Source of the DNA: Eubacterium sp.
GTDB lineage: Bacteria; Bacillota; Clostridia; Lachnospirales; Lachnospiraceae
DNA length: 34,617 bases
Assembly: GCA_022764165.1 (NCBI GenBank)
Contig: JALERM010000188.1
Span: 1-34,617 of the forward strand
Direction of reading: 5' to 3'
Position numbers and translations under genes: made by a program. Below are positions 1 through 9,110 of this stretch, in pieces; within the stretch, counting starts at the first letter, position 1, and the number at the start of each line of letters is the position of its first letter. The notes under the pieces are model-generated. The model was not told where the DNA came from and did not search any database. It saw only the letters and a program-made list of their open reading frames with translations.

Positions 1-578
<578 letters not shown>

Positions 579-589
579 TTAAACTCTGA

Positions 590-877
<288 letters not shown>

Positions 878-1008
878 CTATGATCCTCCTTTATTCTCCA
901 AATTGAGATTTGTCCTGTTACTGCTGCTCTGCAATGCCCTTTCTTAATTAATCGAAGATACAGACTTCAGTAACTGCTTCGGCCTTTGTCAAATCCTGCC
1001 GCTTTTTG

Positions 1009-1035
1009 CTAGCACTCATTTGTCTCGAGTGCTAA
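1009..1035 (-). promoter_or_regulatory. CIRCE operator of groESL (HrcA site)
   Basis: Inverted repeat with arms CTAGCACTC and GAGTGCTAA separated by 9 bases. The family consensus is TTAGCACTC-N9-GAGTGCTAA, so one base of one arm deviates. It lies immediately downstream of the predicted transcription start of groES. HrcA, encoded at 23232-24269, is the known ligand of this element. Confidence 0.95.
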
Positions 1036-1046
1036 TCACTGTCCTT

Positions 1047-1075
1047 ATATTATTTAAAATGGCATGATTTCGCAA
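1047..1075 (-). promoter_or_regulatory. Sigma-A type promoter of groESL
   Basis: On the minus strand, TTGCGA (1070-1075), a 17-base spacer and TAATAT (1047-1052) give a start near 1040, just before the CIRCE element. Hexamers and spacing fit a housekeeping promoter; no upstream gene could otherwise drive groES because codY ends in a terminator. Confidence 0.75.
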
Positions 1076-1082
1076 GCGCTTT

Positions 1083-1337
1083 TAGCATTATAAAATATGA
1101 TGTATTCTCTTATTTACTTATTTTTTCTAATTTTTTCTCATGTTTTCTTAATTTACAAATAATTTTAATCTTAATGCATAAATTCATCGTGTACCGATTT
1201 GATGCCAAACAAAAAAAACATAGAATAATTTTGATCGACAAAGTACCAGAACGAAGCGGTGCGGCATCATTATCGATTGAAAGAAACACTGTCCTATGAA
1301 AAATCAGATATAAGTCCTTAGAAAATTCTACAATGTC
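1083..1337. other. Intergenic stretch, nothing recognised
   Basis: AT-rich spacer between the groES promoter and the codY terminator. I see no open frame with a ribosome site, no strong hairpin and no known RNA motif. The less AT-rich part near 1230-1290 may be a remnant, but nothing supports a specific call. Confidence 0.4.
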
Positions 1338-1367
1338 AAAAAAACTGCCTGCTAATTAGCAGACAGT
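1338..1367 (-). terminator. Rho-independent terminator of codY
   Basis: A 12-base inverted repeat (1344-1355 with 1356-1367, one wobble pair, central bases forming the loop) is followed on the minus strand by seven T residues (1338-1344). It lies 48 bases past the codY stop. Confidence 0.85.
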
Positions 1368-1414
1368 CTTCTTATGTTCTTCATTATTTAGGTTTATGAT
1401 TTATTTAAAGCAAG

Positions 1415-2200
1415 TCAGGCTTTCTTATTTCTCTGTGCCTTGATCTCTTCCAGTTCATCAAAGATTACTTCGTTGAGAACCTTGATATAAGTTCCCTTCA
1501 TACCGGAAGACCTGGATTCAATCACACCGGCACTTTCAAATTTTCTTAATGCATTTACAATTACAGATCTGGTGATTCCCACGCGGTCAGCAATCTTACT
1601 TGCAACCAGGATTCCTTCATCTCCGTCAAGTTCATCGAAGATATGAATAATTGCTTCCAACTCTGAGAAGGATAATGTATTAAATGCTGATTTCACAACC
1701 TGCTGTTTTCTGTCTTCTTCTGCATTCTCTTCGTGAACTGCACGCATCATCTCCAGACCAACTACAGTTGTACCATATTCACTGACAATAATGTCTTCAA
1801 TATCATACGGTCTGTCATAGCGGTACATAAATACTGTACCTAATCTTTCTCCTGCGATATCTATCGGATTGATGATTCCCTGATAGCTGCTTGACACATG
1901 CTCAAAGCCCAGTGTCTGAAGATTCACATTCTCTTTTGTTGACAATACACCTAAAAATCGCTCGTTCAATAATGAATCCACATATCCGCCAACTTTATCC
2001 TCAATCAGCTCGGTAATCTCTTCTACGCCCGGACATAAACTGACGCCCAGAACCTTTCCCTTTTTGCTGAGAACCAGGATATTGGAACTCAGGGTTTCCA
2101 TCAGAACCTGACAGATATCATTAAATACGACTTTACTGGAACTGCTGTTATGCAGAAGTTTGTTGATTTTTCTTGTTTTGTCCAGCAACTGAACGCTCAT
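1415..2200 (-). CDS. codY: GTP- and branched-chain-amino-acid-sensing global repressor CodY
   Basis: Pleiotropic transcription regulator that binds DNA when isoleucine, leucine, valine and GTP are plentiful, repressing nitrogen, amino-acid and stationary-phase genes. The 261 residues equal the usual family length. An N-terminal GAF sensor (about 1-155, starting MSVQLLDKTRKIN) is followed by a linker and a winged helix-turn-helix (about 180-255), including VASKIADRVGITRSVIVNAL. The ATG follows AAAGGAGG. The gene appears monocistronic: terminators lie on both sides. A sequence close to the CodY consensus sits upstream at 2436-2450, so autoregulation is possible. Confidence 0.96.
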   Translation of the reverse strand: MSVQLLDKTRKINKLLHNSSSSKVVFNDICQVLMETLSSNILVLSKKGKVLGVSLCPGVEEITELIEDKVGGYVDSLLNERFLGVLSTKENVNLQTLGFEHVSSSYQGIINPIDIAGERLGTVFMYRYDRPYDIEDIIVSEYGTTVVGLEMMRAVHEENAEEDRKQQVVKSAFNTLSFSELEAIIHIFDELDGDEGILVASKIADRVGITRSVIVNALRKFESAGVIESRSSGMKGTYIKVLNEVIFDELEEIKAQRNKKA

Positions 2201-2375
2201 ATAGTCCTCCTTTCGCCTTGCATATATCTGAATTCTTTTCTGTTTATCTTTTACTCATCTTAATAATATATGAACAGAAACCTTTTCTGACACTATTTAA
2301 GCAATGAACAGTATCTTCACTCTGTTCTGAAAGAAGATTCAGACATACCCGGTCAATAACTTTACTCGTACTTTA

Positions 2376-2404
2376 ATACTACACGTTTCGCAGATAAAAT
2401 ACAA
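2376..2404 (-). promoter_or_regulatory. Candidate codY promoter
   Basis: Minus-strand TTGTAT (2399-2404), a 17-base spacer and TAGTAT (2376-2381) predict a start near 2369, giving a leader of about 170 bases. The hexamers are only moderate matches and the region is AT-rich, so other starts are possible. The rest of 2201-2668 holds the candidate CodY box, the topA terminator and no recognisable gene. Confidence 0.4.
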
Positions 2405-2435
2405 TACAAATTTTATAATTTTTTTAATTATTTTT

Positions 2436-2450
2436 GCTTTTCTGAAAATA
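2436..2450. promoter_or_regulatory. Candidate CodY-binding box
   Basis: GCTTTTCTGAAAATA matches 12 of 15 positions of the known CodY motif AATTTTCWGAAAATT, with the 12 central matches contiguous. It lies about 70 bases upstream of the candidate codY start point. The region is AT-rich, so chance matching is a real alternative. Confidence 0.4.
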
Positions 2451-2563
2451 GATTCCTTTTGCAAATATTATTCAATAAATATGGTGTTATTTCGGAATAC
2501 AGTTTTTCTCAAAACCAGATTATTATTTATTACACTGTATGTATATTACAAACATATTTTATG

Positions 2564-2604
2564 ACAAAAAAATACAGGAAAAGTATCATTCTCTTCCTGT
2601 ATTT
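2564..2604 (-). terminator. Rho-independent terminator of the comM-dprA-topA unit
   Basis: Arms AAATACAGGAA (2570-2580) and TTCCTGTATTT (2594-2604) form an 11-bp stem with a 13-base loop, followed on the minus strand by a T run. It lies 65 bases after the topA stop and separates topA from codY. Confidence 0.85.
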
Positions 2605-2668
2605 ATACTATCTTTTATATTTTCATCTACGAAGATTTTCTAAGCATGTTTAAAAATGCATTCTACTT

Positions 2669-4735
2669 CTATTTTTCTTCCTTCGTCTCCACATATCCAC
2701 AGGTTTCCTGGCTGCAGACAAGCTTATTCCCCTTTTCCACCATATAGCTTCCACATTTTGGGCATTTCTTTGCGGATGGCTTCTGCCAGGACATAAAATC
2801 GCATTCCGGATTATCTTCACATCCGTAATATTTACGTCCTTTCTTGGTTTTCTTAAGAACAAGCTCCTTGCCACATTTCGGGCATGGAACACCAATCTTC
2901 TCGAAATATGGCTTTGTATTTCTACACTCCGGGAAGCCCGGGCATGCAAGAAATCGTCCATGTGGACCATATTTGATCACCATGTTTCTGCCACAGTTAT
3001 CACAGACTACATCTGTGACTTCATCCTGGATGTCAACTTTCTCCAGTTCTTCCTCTGCTGCATCGACATCTCTCTTCAGATCCGGGTAGAAATTGCTGAC
3101 TACTGTTTTCCATTTAACAGTACCTGCTGCCACACAGTCCAGAAGCCCTTCCATAGTTGCTGTGAAATTCACATCCACGATACTCGGGAATGCCTGCTTC
3201 ATGATGTTGTTAACAACCTCACCAAGCTCTGTAACATATAGATTCTTCTGTTCTTTAGCCACATAGCGGCGGCTGATGATTGTTGTAATGGTCGGCGCAT
3301 AAGTACTTGGACGTCCGATTCCCAATTCTTCCATCGTTTTAACCAGGGATGCCTCTGTGTAATGTGCCGGCGGCTGTGTAAAATGCTGCTCTGGTTTCAG
3401 TTCCTTGAGTGTAAGCTTCATGCCTTTTTCAAGGCTCTGATTCAGTACATTTCCTTTTTTCTGATCTTCTTCATCTGTGTATACAGACATAAATCCGTCA
3501 AACACGATTTTGGATGCAGACACTGTAAAGATATATTCATCTGCCCCGATTTTTACGGAAGTCGTCTCATACTTCGCCGGTGCCATTCTGCTCGCTGCAA
3601 ATCTTCTCCAGATAAGCTGATACAGTCTGAACTGATCTCTGGACAGAGATTCCTTTAATGCAGCCGGTGTACGGCTGATATCTGTAGGACGGATCGCCTC
3701 ATGGGCATCCTGGATCTTCTGTCCTTTTTTCACTGTTTTCTCTGACTGGGAAACATAATTCTCACCATACTGTTCAGTGATATATTCTCTTGCCGCAGCA
3801 TCTGCTTCCTCTGAAATTCGGGTAGAATCTGTACGCAGGTAGGAAATCACACCAACGGTACCATTTCCTTTAATATCGATTCCTTCATATAACTGCTGTG
3901 CCAGACGCATCGTCTTCTGTGTAGAAAAGTTTAATGTCTTGGCAGCTTCCTGCTGTAAGGTACTTGTGGTAAATGGAAGAGGTGCATTCTTGATTCGCTC
4001 ACCTTTCTTTACCTCAGTAATCTCATACTCTTTATCCTTTAAGGAAACCAGAAGCTCATCCATTTCCTGCTTGTTATGGATACTCATTTTCTTATCTGTA
4101 CCGTAGAATTTAGCCTGAAGCGGTTTCTTTTCACCCTTTACCTGAAATTCTCCGTCAAGACTCCAGTATTCTTCCGGAATAAATGCGTTGATCTCCTCTT
4201 CCCGGTCACAGATCAGTCGTAGGGCGACGGACTGCACACGTCCTGCACTCAGTCCACGCTTCACCTTTACCCATAACAACGGACTGATACTGTAACCTAC
4301 CATACGGTCGATCATTCTTCTTGCCTGCTGTGAATCCTCCATATCCATATCGATCTCACGAGCCTGCTTCAAAGATGCCTTCACCGCTGTCTTTGTGATC
4401 TCATTAAATGTAATCCTGCTATATTGTTTATCTTCCAACTTTAGCGCTTTTAATAAATGCCATGAAATGGCCTCTCCCTCACGGTCCGGGTCAGTTGCAA
4501 GATACACTTTATCAGCTTTCTTAGCTGCCTTGCGAAGCCCTGCAAGCAACTCTCCTTTTCCGCGAATGGTTATATATTTGGGTTCGTAATCATTCTCAAC
4601 ATCAATGCCCATCTGGCTTTTAGGCAAATCCCTCACATGCCCGTTGGATGCCGCAACTTCATAATTACTGCCGAGAAATTTCTTAACCGTTTTTACTTTT
4701 GCCGGTGATTCCACAATCACAAGATATTTCGCCAC
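2669..4735 (-). CDS. topA: DNA topoisomerase I (type IA)
   Basis: Relaxes negative supercoils by single-strand cleavage. Read from the GTG at 4733-4735 the protein has 688 residues: an N-terminal TOPRIM domain (YLVIVESPAK; ATDPDREGEAISWHL near 80-94), the cleavage domain with the nucleophilic tyrosine in SYLRTDS (Tyr299), and three C-terminal four-cysteine zinc ribbons (about 575-685). The GTG follows GGGGAGG at 6 bases. The longer frame opening at 4804 would run into dprA and lacks homology in its first 23 residues, so I reject it. It follows dprA by 22 bases, the common Firmicutes dprA-topA order, and ends in a terminator. Confidence 0.95.
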   Translation of the reverse strand: MAKYLVIVESPAKVKTVKKFLGSNYEVAASNGHVRDLPKSQMGIDVENDYEPKYITIRGKGELLAGLRKAAKKADKVYLATDPDREGEAISWHLLKALKLEDKQYSRITFNEITKTAVKASLKQAREIDMDMEDSQQARRMIDRMVGYSISPLLWVKVKRGLSAGRVQSVALRLICDREEEINAFIPEEYWSLDGEFQVKGEKKPLQAKFYGTDKKMSIHNKQEMDELLVSLKDKEYEITEVKKGERIKNAPLPFTTSTLQQEAAKTLNFSTQKTMRLAQQLYEGIDIKGNGTVGVISYLRTDSTRISEEADAAAREYITEQYGENYVSQSEKTVKKGQKIQDAHEAIRPTDISRTPAALKESLSRDQFRLYQLIWRRFAASRMAPAKYETTSVKIGADEYIFTVSASKIVFDGFMSVYTDEEDQKKGNVLNQSLEKGMKLTLKELKPEQHFTQPPAHYTEASLVKTMEELGIGRPSTYAPTITTIISRRYVAKEQKNLYVTELGEVVNNIMKQAFPSIVDVNFTATMEGLLDCVAAGTVKWKTVVSNFYPDLKRDVDAAEEELEKVDIQDEVTDVVCDNCGRNMVIKYGPHGRFLACPGFPECRNTKPYFEKIGVPCPKCGKELVLKKTKKGRKYYGCEDNPECDFMSWQKPSAKKCPKCGSYMVEKGNKLVCSQETCGYVETKEEK

Positions 4736-4757
4736 TGTTATCCTCCCCATTTTCCGG

Positions 4758-5624
4758 TTAACTTCTGATGTAATAATTTTTCCCAATCTCCTGCGCCAGA
4801 CCATTCATCGTCAGATGAACCAGCCCGCTCATCAGTCCGGTGGGTGACAACCCGGTTTCTTCCTGAAGCTGAGAAACCGATTTGGGTGTCAAATTGAGAC
4901 AACTATACACCAATTTATCTTCTCTTGCAAGTACTAATCTTTCTTTTTCACCTGTATTTGACCTCCACGCTTCGTTTTTTTTCGACCATTTCATCTCTTC
5001 CAGAATAATTTCCGGCTTCCAGGCTGGTATTGCTCCCTGGTAAATCAGGCGGTTACACCCTTCACTGAGCAGGTCACCGGCACGTCCCGGCAGAGCAAAT
5101 ACGTTCTTTCCCTGTTCCAGTGCACAGTCAGCCGTGATCAGAGAACCGCTTTTTTCTTTTGCCTCCACCACCAGCACTCCATCTGCCATACCGCTGATAA
5201 TTCGATTTCTTCTGGGAAAATGGTATGCCATCGGCGGAGTACCCGGTTCAAGCTCTGAGATCAGCCCTCCCTGCCCGGGAATCTGTTGATACAATTTCCG
5301 ATTGGATGCCGGATAACAGATATCCACCCCACATCCCAATATGCCATACGTTTTTCCACCGCCTGCCATAGCACCTGCATGTGCTGCCGCATCCACACCA
5401 CGAGCCATTCCACTGATAATCTGCACACCCTGAGCTGCCAGGATCCGTGCATATTCGTATGCCATATTTTTCCCATAACAACTGCAATTGCGGGCTCCCA
5501 CAATCGCCAGTGAAGGCCTGTCATTCTCTACCATGTCGCCTTCTACATATAGTTTATCCGGCATGTCATCCAATATGCGTAATCTTTCCGGATACTCTCT
5601 GCTGTTTTTTCCGTAAATTTTCAA
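4758..5624 (-). CDS. dprA: DNA-processing protein DprA (Smf)
   Basis: Binds incoming single-stranded DNA during transformation and loads RecA. The 288 residues carry the Rossmann-like fold: SLAIVGARNCSCYG near 38-51, GMARGVDAAAH, and GSLITADCALEQGKNVFALPG-type motifs near 160-180, followed by a small winged-helix end (about 230-285). The start is a TTG at 5622-5624 behind GGGGAGG. Like the pneumococcal type it has no long N-terminal extension. It lies 23 bases after comM and 22 before topA. Whether this organism is naturally competent cannot be told from the window. Confidence 0.93.
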   Translation of the reverse strand: MKIYGKNSREYPERLRILDDMPDKLYVEGDMVENDRPSLAIVGARNCSCYGKNMAYEYARILAAQGVQIISGMARGVDAAAHAGAMAGGGKTYGILGCGVDICYPASNRKLYQQIPGQGGLISELEPGTPPMAYHFPRRNRIISGMADGVLVVEAKEKSGSLITADCALEQGKNVFALPGRAGDLLSEGCNRLIYQGAIPAWKPEIILEEMKWSKKNEAWRSNTGEKERLVLAREDKLVYSCLNLTPKSVSQLQEETGLSPTGLMSGLVHLTMNGLAQEIGKNYYIRS

Positions 5625-5647
5625 ACTTTGTTTTCCTCCCCGTTCGT

Positions 5648-7183
5648 TTATATAACATCATTATTATTTCTATCCAGTCCCCGATAACCAATTGCTTCTG
5701 CCATATGTTCTTCTTCTATCACTTCTTTCGCATCAAGATCAGCTGCCGTTCTCGCCACTTTCAGAATACGGCTATATCCTCTTCCTGTCAGACCCAGTCT
5801 GGAGAAAGCTTGTTTCAGCAATTTCTCCGCATTCGTTTCCATAATGCAATACTGCCCAATCTTCTCTGTTGGAATTTCTCCATTAAAATGAAATTCTTCA
5901 TTTTTATACCGTTCTTTTTGAATCTGGTGCGCAGCAACGGCCGCCTGTCTCATTTTCGCACTGGTCCACTCATGATTCTTTTTATTTTTTCTGAAATCAC
6001 TGTAGGTAAGTGCCACTGTCTCCGCACACAGATCAATGCGATCCAGAAAAGGCTGGCTGACCCGGTGCATATATCGACTGATTTCCTGCTCAGAACAATT
6101 GCATCGATTTCTGTCAGGATAATAGCCACAGGGACAGGGATTCATGGCAGCCACCAGCAAAAACTCCGATGGGAAATAATATCTCCCTCCCATCCTTGCA
6201 ATCATAATCTGTTTTTCCTCCAATGGCTGCCGGAGCAATTCAATCACAGACCTTCTCATTTCCGGCAGTTCATCCAGAAAAAGCACACCCCTATGAGCCA
6301 GTGTAATTTCTCCCGGTTCCGGTATCCTTCCTCCGCCCACCAGTGCCTGCGGTGAAATTGTGTGGTGCGGTGAGCGAAACGGACGATGTCTGATCATCGG
6401 ATACTCTTTCGGCAACATACCGGCTACACTGTAAATCCTGGTCAGTTCCATCGACTCCTCCATTGTCAGTTCAGGCAAAAGACCGGGAAGTCGGCTGGCA
6501 ATCATGGTTTTCCCGGAACCTGGCGGTCCCATGAGCAGCAGATTATGAAATCCGGAAGCAGCAAGAAGAGCCGCCCTCTTTGCTGATATTTGTCCACAAA
6601 TATCCGAGAAATCAGCACAATTTTCATCCGGCATAGGCGGCAGCATTGGTCTTTCCACGGTTTCATTCCATTTCTTATGTCTTACTGTCTCCACAAATTC
6701 CTCCAGGCAGGAAACTCCCACAATTTTCAAGTCATCCATCATCATCGCCTCTGCCATATTTTCCATGGGAACAATACATGCATGACAATTCTTATCTTTC
6801 GCCATTGTCATCATGGAAAGGATTCCCCGTACTCCACGCACCTTCCCATCCAGACCAACTTCGCCGGTAATCATCACATCTTTTAAATTGGAAGCCGGAA
6901 TTTTCCCCAATATTGATAACATGCCTCCGGCTATCGGCAAATCAAATCCTGTACCATTCTTTGGCACATCACCGGGAGACAGATTCACTGTAATGCGGCT
7001 GGGCGGAAGAGATATTCCTGTATTATGAAGGGCTGTGCGCACCCGCTCTGCTGCCTCTCTCACCTGACTGCTCAGATTTCCCACCATGGAAAATCCCGGC
7101 AGTCCACTGCTGACGTCCACCTCCACCTGAACCGGAATTGCCTCCAGCCCATGAAGTGTTGCTGATAAAATACTTGTATACAT
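5648..7183 (-). CDS. comM: YifB/ComM-family Mg-chelatase-like AAA+ ATPase
   Basis: The family includes ComM, a hexameric helicase that aids branch migration during transformation. The 511 residues are full length: an N-terminal Lon-protease-like fold (about 1-170), an AAA+ core with Walker A GPPGSGKT and Walker B GVLFLDELPE, a cysteine-rich segment NPCPCGYYPDRNRCNC, and a C-terminal Mg-chelatase-type helical domain ending near RILKVARTAADL. The ATG follows AAGGAGG. It leads the comM-dprA-topA run and is divergent from sigK with only 79 bases between them, so the two promoters must nearly overlap. Confidence 0.94.
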   Translation of the reverse strand: MYTSILSATLHGLEAIPVQVEVDVSSGLPGFSMVGNLSSQVREAAERVRTALHNTGISLPPSRITVNLSPGDVPKNGTGFDLPIAGGMLSILGKIPASNLKDVMITGEVGLDGKVRGVRGILSMMTMAKDKNCHACIVPMENMAEAMMMDDLKIVGVSCLEEFVETVRHKKWNETVERPMLPPMPDENCADFSDICGQISAKRAALLAASGFHNLLLMGPPGSGKTMIASRLPGLLPELTMEESMELTRIYSVAGMLPKEYPMIRHRPFRSPHHTISPQALVGGGRIPEPGEITLAHRGVLFLDELPEMRRSVIELLRQPLEEKQIMIARMGGRYYFPSEFLLVAAMNPCPCGYYPDRNRCNCSEQEISRYMHRVSQPFLDRIDLCAETVALTYSDFRKNKKNHEWTSAKMRQAAVAAHQIQKERYKNEEFHFNGEIPTEKIGQYCIMETNAEKLLKQAFSRLGLTGRGYSRILKVARTAADLDAKEVIEEEHMAEAIGYRGLDRNNNDVI

Positions 7184-7206
7184 AAAAAACCTCCTTCTTG
7201 GAAAAG

Positions 7207-7235
7207 CACAATTTTATATTTTTCGGCATAAACTA
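7207..7235 (+). promoter_or_regulatory. Candidate sigma-K (mother-cell) type promoter of sigK
   Basis: CACA (7207-7210), 16 bases, then CATAAACTA (7227-7235) fits the Bacillus sigma-K pattern mACm-N16/17-CATAnnnTA. The sigma-E -10 element also begins CATA, so either mother-cell sigma factor might read it. The predicted start near 7242 leaves a leader of about 20 bases before the GTG. Confidence 0.55.
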
Positions 7236-7262
7236 AACAGAAATCTCCTGTGAGGAGCTATT

Positions 7263-7889
7263 GTGAAAACTTTTCAGAAACCCCTCACGATGGAAGAAGA
7301 AAAAATACATTTGTTAAAATATTCTCAGGGAAATATGGAATCAAGAGATGTGTTAATCGAGCGAAATCTTCGCCTGGTTGCCCATATTATAAAAAAATAT
7401 CAGGGACTTGATGAGGATCCCGATGATCTTATATCCATCGGAACCATAGGACTGATTAAAGCTATCTCTACTTATGATATGTCAAAAGGAAGCAGACTGG
7501 CCACCTATGCCGCCCGCTGTATCGATAATGAGTTACTGATGATGCTTCGAAACAGGAAAAAGAAATCACGGGAAGTATCTCTATATGAGCCAATCGGCAC
7601 AGATAAAGAGGGAAATGAAATTCATCTGATGGATATTGTGGAAGGAAATGATACAGATATTACATCTGCCTGTATCCACAAGGAAAATGTCCAAAGGCTC
7701 TACCAGCTGTTGGAAGAAGCACTGACACCTCTGGAATATGATGTGATCCGCTATCGTTATGGTCTGTTCGGAGAACCCGAACTCACTCAGCAGGTGATAG
7801 CGAAACGGCTGAATATCAGCCGTTCCTATGTCTCCCGTATCGAAAAGAGTGCTATACTAAAACTCCGTGACAGGTTCTTTTCGACGTAA
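7263..7889 (+). CDS. sigK: Sporulation RNA polymerase sigma factor SigK, without pro-sequence
   Basis: Late mother-cell sigma factor for spore coat and maturation genes. The 208 residues contain region 2 (RNLRLVAHI; DLISIGTIGLIKAI; RLATYAARCIDNE, the -10 recognition area) and region 4 with the helix-turn-helix AKRLNISRSYVSRIEKSA. The EPIGTDKEGNEI segment is typical of SigK. The start is a GTG behind GAGGAG, with an in-frame TGA at 7251-7253, so the roughly 20-residue membrane-anchoring pro-peptide of Bacillus is absent. The gene is intact, with no phage-like interruption. It is the only gene in the first 14 kb on the plus strand and its 3' end overlaps trhP by 33 bases. Confidence 0.92.
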   Translation: MKTFQKPLTMEEEKIHLLKYSQGNMESRDVLIERNLRLVAHIIKKYQGLDEDPDDLISIGTIGLIKAISTYDMSKGSRLATYAARCIDNELLMMLRNRKKKSREVSLYEPIGTDKEGNEIHLMDIVEGNDTDITSACIHKENVQRLYQLLEEALTPLEYDVIRYRYGLFGEPELTQQVIAKRLNISRSYVSRIEKSAILKLRDRFFST

Positions 7890-9095
7890 AATATCATACA
7901 TTTCAAGCTCTGTTCCAAGATTAATATACAAAATCTGCTGGGGATGAGGGGCACTCTCCATAAAGTTTCCCTCTTCATCCTGAATACTTTTTACTGTCAC
8001 TTCCACGTTTTCGCCATCCGGTTTCATCACTTCAATGACCTCTCCCACAGAAAACTTATTTCTCTGAGAGATACGATAACAGCCTGATTCATTCCGTTCT
8101 CCTACGATTCCCAGATACGTATATTCTTTGATATAAGTATTACTGTCATAAATCTGAGCTTCTTCGGATGGCTTTCCATAGAAAAATCCGGTAGTAAACT
8201 GCCGGTAAGTGCAATTAGAAATCTGCTCCTGGTACCAGGGCATATTCTTCTGATACAGAGCCGGATCTTTCAGATAGTCATCAATGGCTTTCCGATAGGT
8301 CCTGGCTACTGTTGCTACATAGAGCGCAGTTTTCATTCTGCCTTCGATTTTAAAACTGTCAATCCCGGCTTCTATCAGATCCGGAATGTGCTCAATCATA
8401 CACAAATCCTTGGAATTGAAAATGAACGTGCCTCTCTCATTTTCAAAAACCGGAAAATACTCTCCCGGACGACTTTCTTCCATTATAGAGTATTTCCATC
8501 GACAGGGATGGGTACAGGCTCCCTGATTGGAATCACGACCCGTCAGATAATTACTCAGAAGGCATCTGCCGGAATAGGAAATACACATTGCCCCATGAAT
8601 AAAGGTCTCAATTTCCATATCCTCCGGAATTCTCTCACGGATTTCTTTCAATTCTCTGAGGGATAGTTCCCTGGCTGACACAACTCTCTTTGCACCCATC
8701 TGATACCAGAAGAGATATGTCCCGTAATTTGTGTTATTCGCCTGCGTACTCACATGACGTTCAATCTCAGGACACACTTCTTTAGCAATAGCAAACACAC
8801 CTGGATCTGAGATAATCAAAGCGTCCGGGCCGATTGCTTTCAATTCTTCAAAATATTTTCTGACTCCGTCCAGATCATCGTTATGAGCCAGTATATTTGC
8901 GGTTACATATACTTTTACTCCGCGTTCATGGGCAAAACGAATTCCCTCTTCCATTTCTTTCATGGAAAAATTCTTTGCCTTCGCCCGCAGGCCGAAAGCT
9001 TCACCGCCAATATAGACCGCATCCGCGCCAAAGACGACAGCAACTTTCAACACTTCCAGGCTGCTTGCAGGAACAAGCAATTCCGGAATTCTCAT
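7857..9095 (-). CDS. trhP: U32-family protein TrhP, tRNA uridine 5-hydroxylation
   Basis: Named peptidase U32, but the YegQ/TrhP branch makes 5-hydroxyuridine at tRNA wobble position 34 using prephenate (known for the family). The 412 residues begin PELLVPASSLEVLKVA and include DAVYIGG near 25 and the conserved cysteine region MCISYSGRCLLSNYLTGRD with a following CTHPCRWKY, the proposed Fe-S ligands, then a C-terminal beta-barrel part. It lies 15 bases after trmR, whose product methylates the hydroxyuridine, so the two genes form one pathway. Bacillus has two paralogues (TrhP1/P2); only one is present here. The 3' end overlaps sigK tail to tail. Confidence 0.88.
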   Translation of the reverse strand: MRIPELLVPASSLEVLKVAVVFGADAVYIGGEAFGLRAKAKNFSMKEMEEGIRFAHERGVKVYVTANILAHNDDLDGVRKYFEELKAIGPDALIISDPGVFAIAKEVCPEIERHVSTQANNTNYGTYLFWYQMGAKRVVSARELSLRELKEIRERIPEDMEIETFIHGAMCISYSGRCLLSNYLTGRDSNQGACTHPCRWKYSIMEESRPGEYFPVFENERGTFIFNSKDLCMIEHIPDLIEAGIDSFKIEGRMKTALYVATVARTYRKAIDDYLKDPALYQKNMPWYQEQISNCTYRQFTTGFFYGKPSEEAQIYDSNTYIKEYTYLGIVGERNESGCYRISQRNKFSVGEVIEVMKPDGENVEVTVKSIQDEEGNFMESAPHPQQILYINLGTELEMYDILRRKEPVTEF

Positions 9096-9110
9096 GGTAT
9101 CATCAATCTC

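Noticed and set aside
2281-2295. Second CodY-like sequence
   Set aside because: Only 10 of 15 positions match the motif, within chance for such AT-rich DNA.
2459-2653. 64-codon frame on the plus strand in the codY-topA gap
   Set aside because: It runs through the topA terminator hairpin, begins without a ribosome site and has the composition of AT-rich noncoding DNA.
4736-4804. Upstream extension of topA to 4804
   Set aside because: Overlaps dprA, has no ribosome site and adds non-homologous residues; the GTG at 4735 has GGGGAGG in front.
5447-6355. 302-codon open frame on the plus strand
   Set aside because: Antisense shadow across the dprA and comM genes, both of which are certain.
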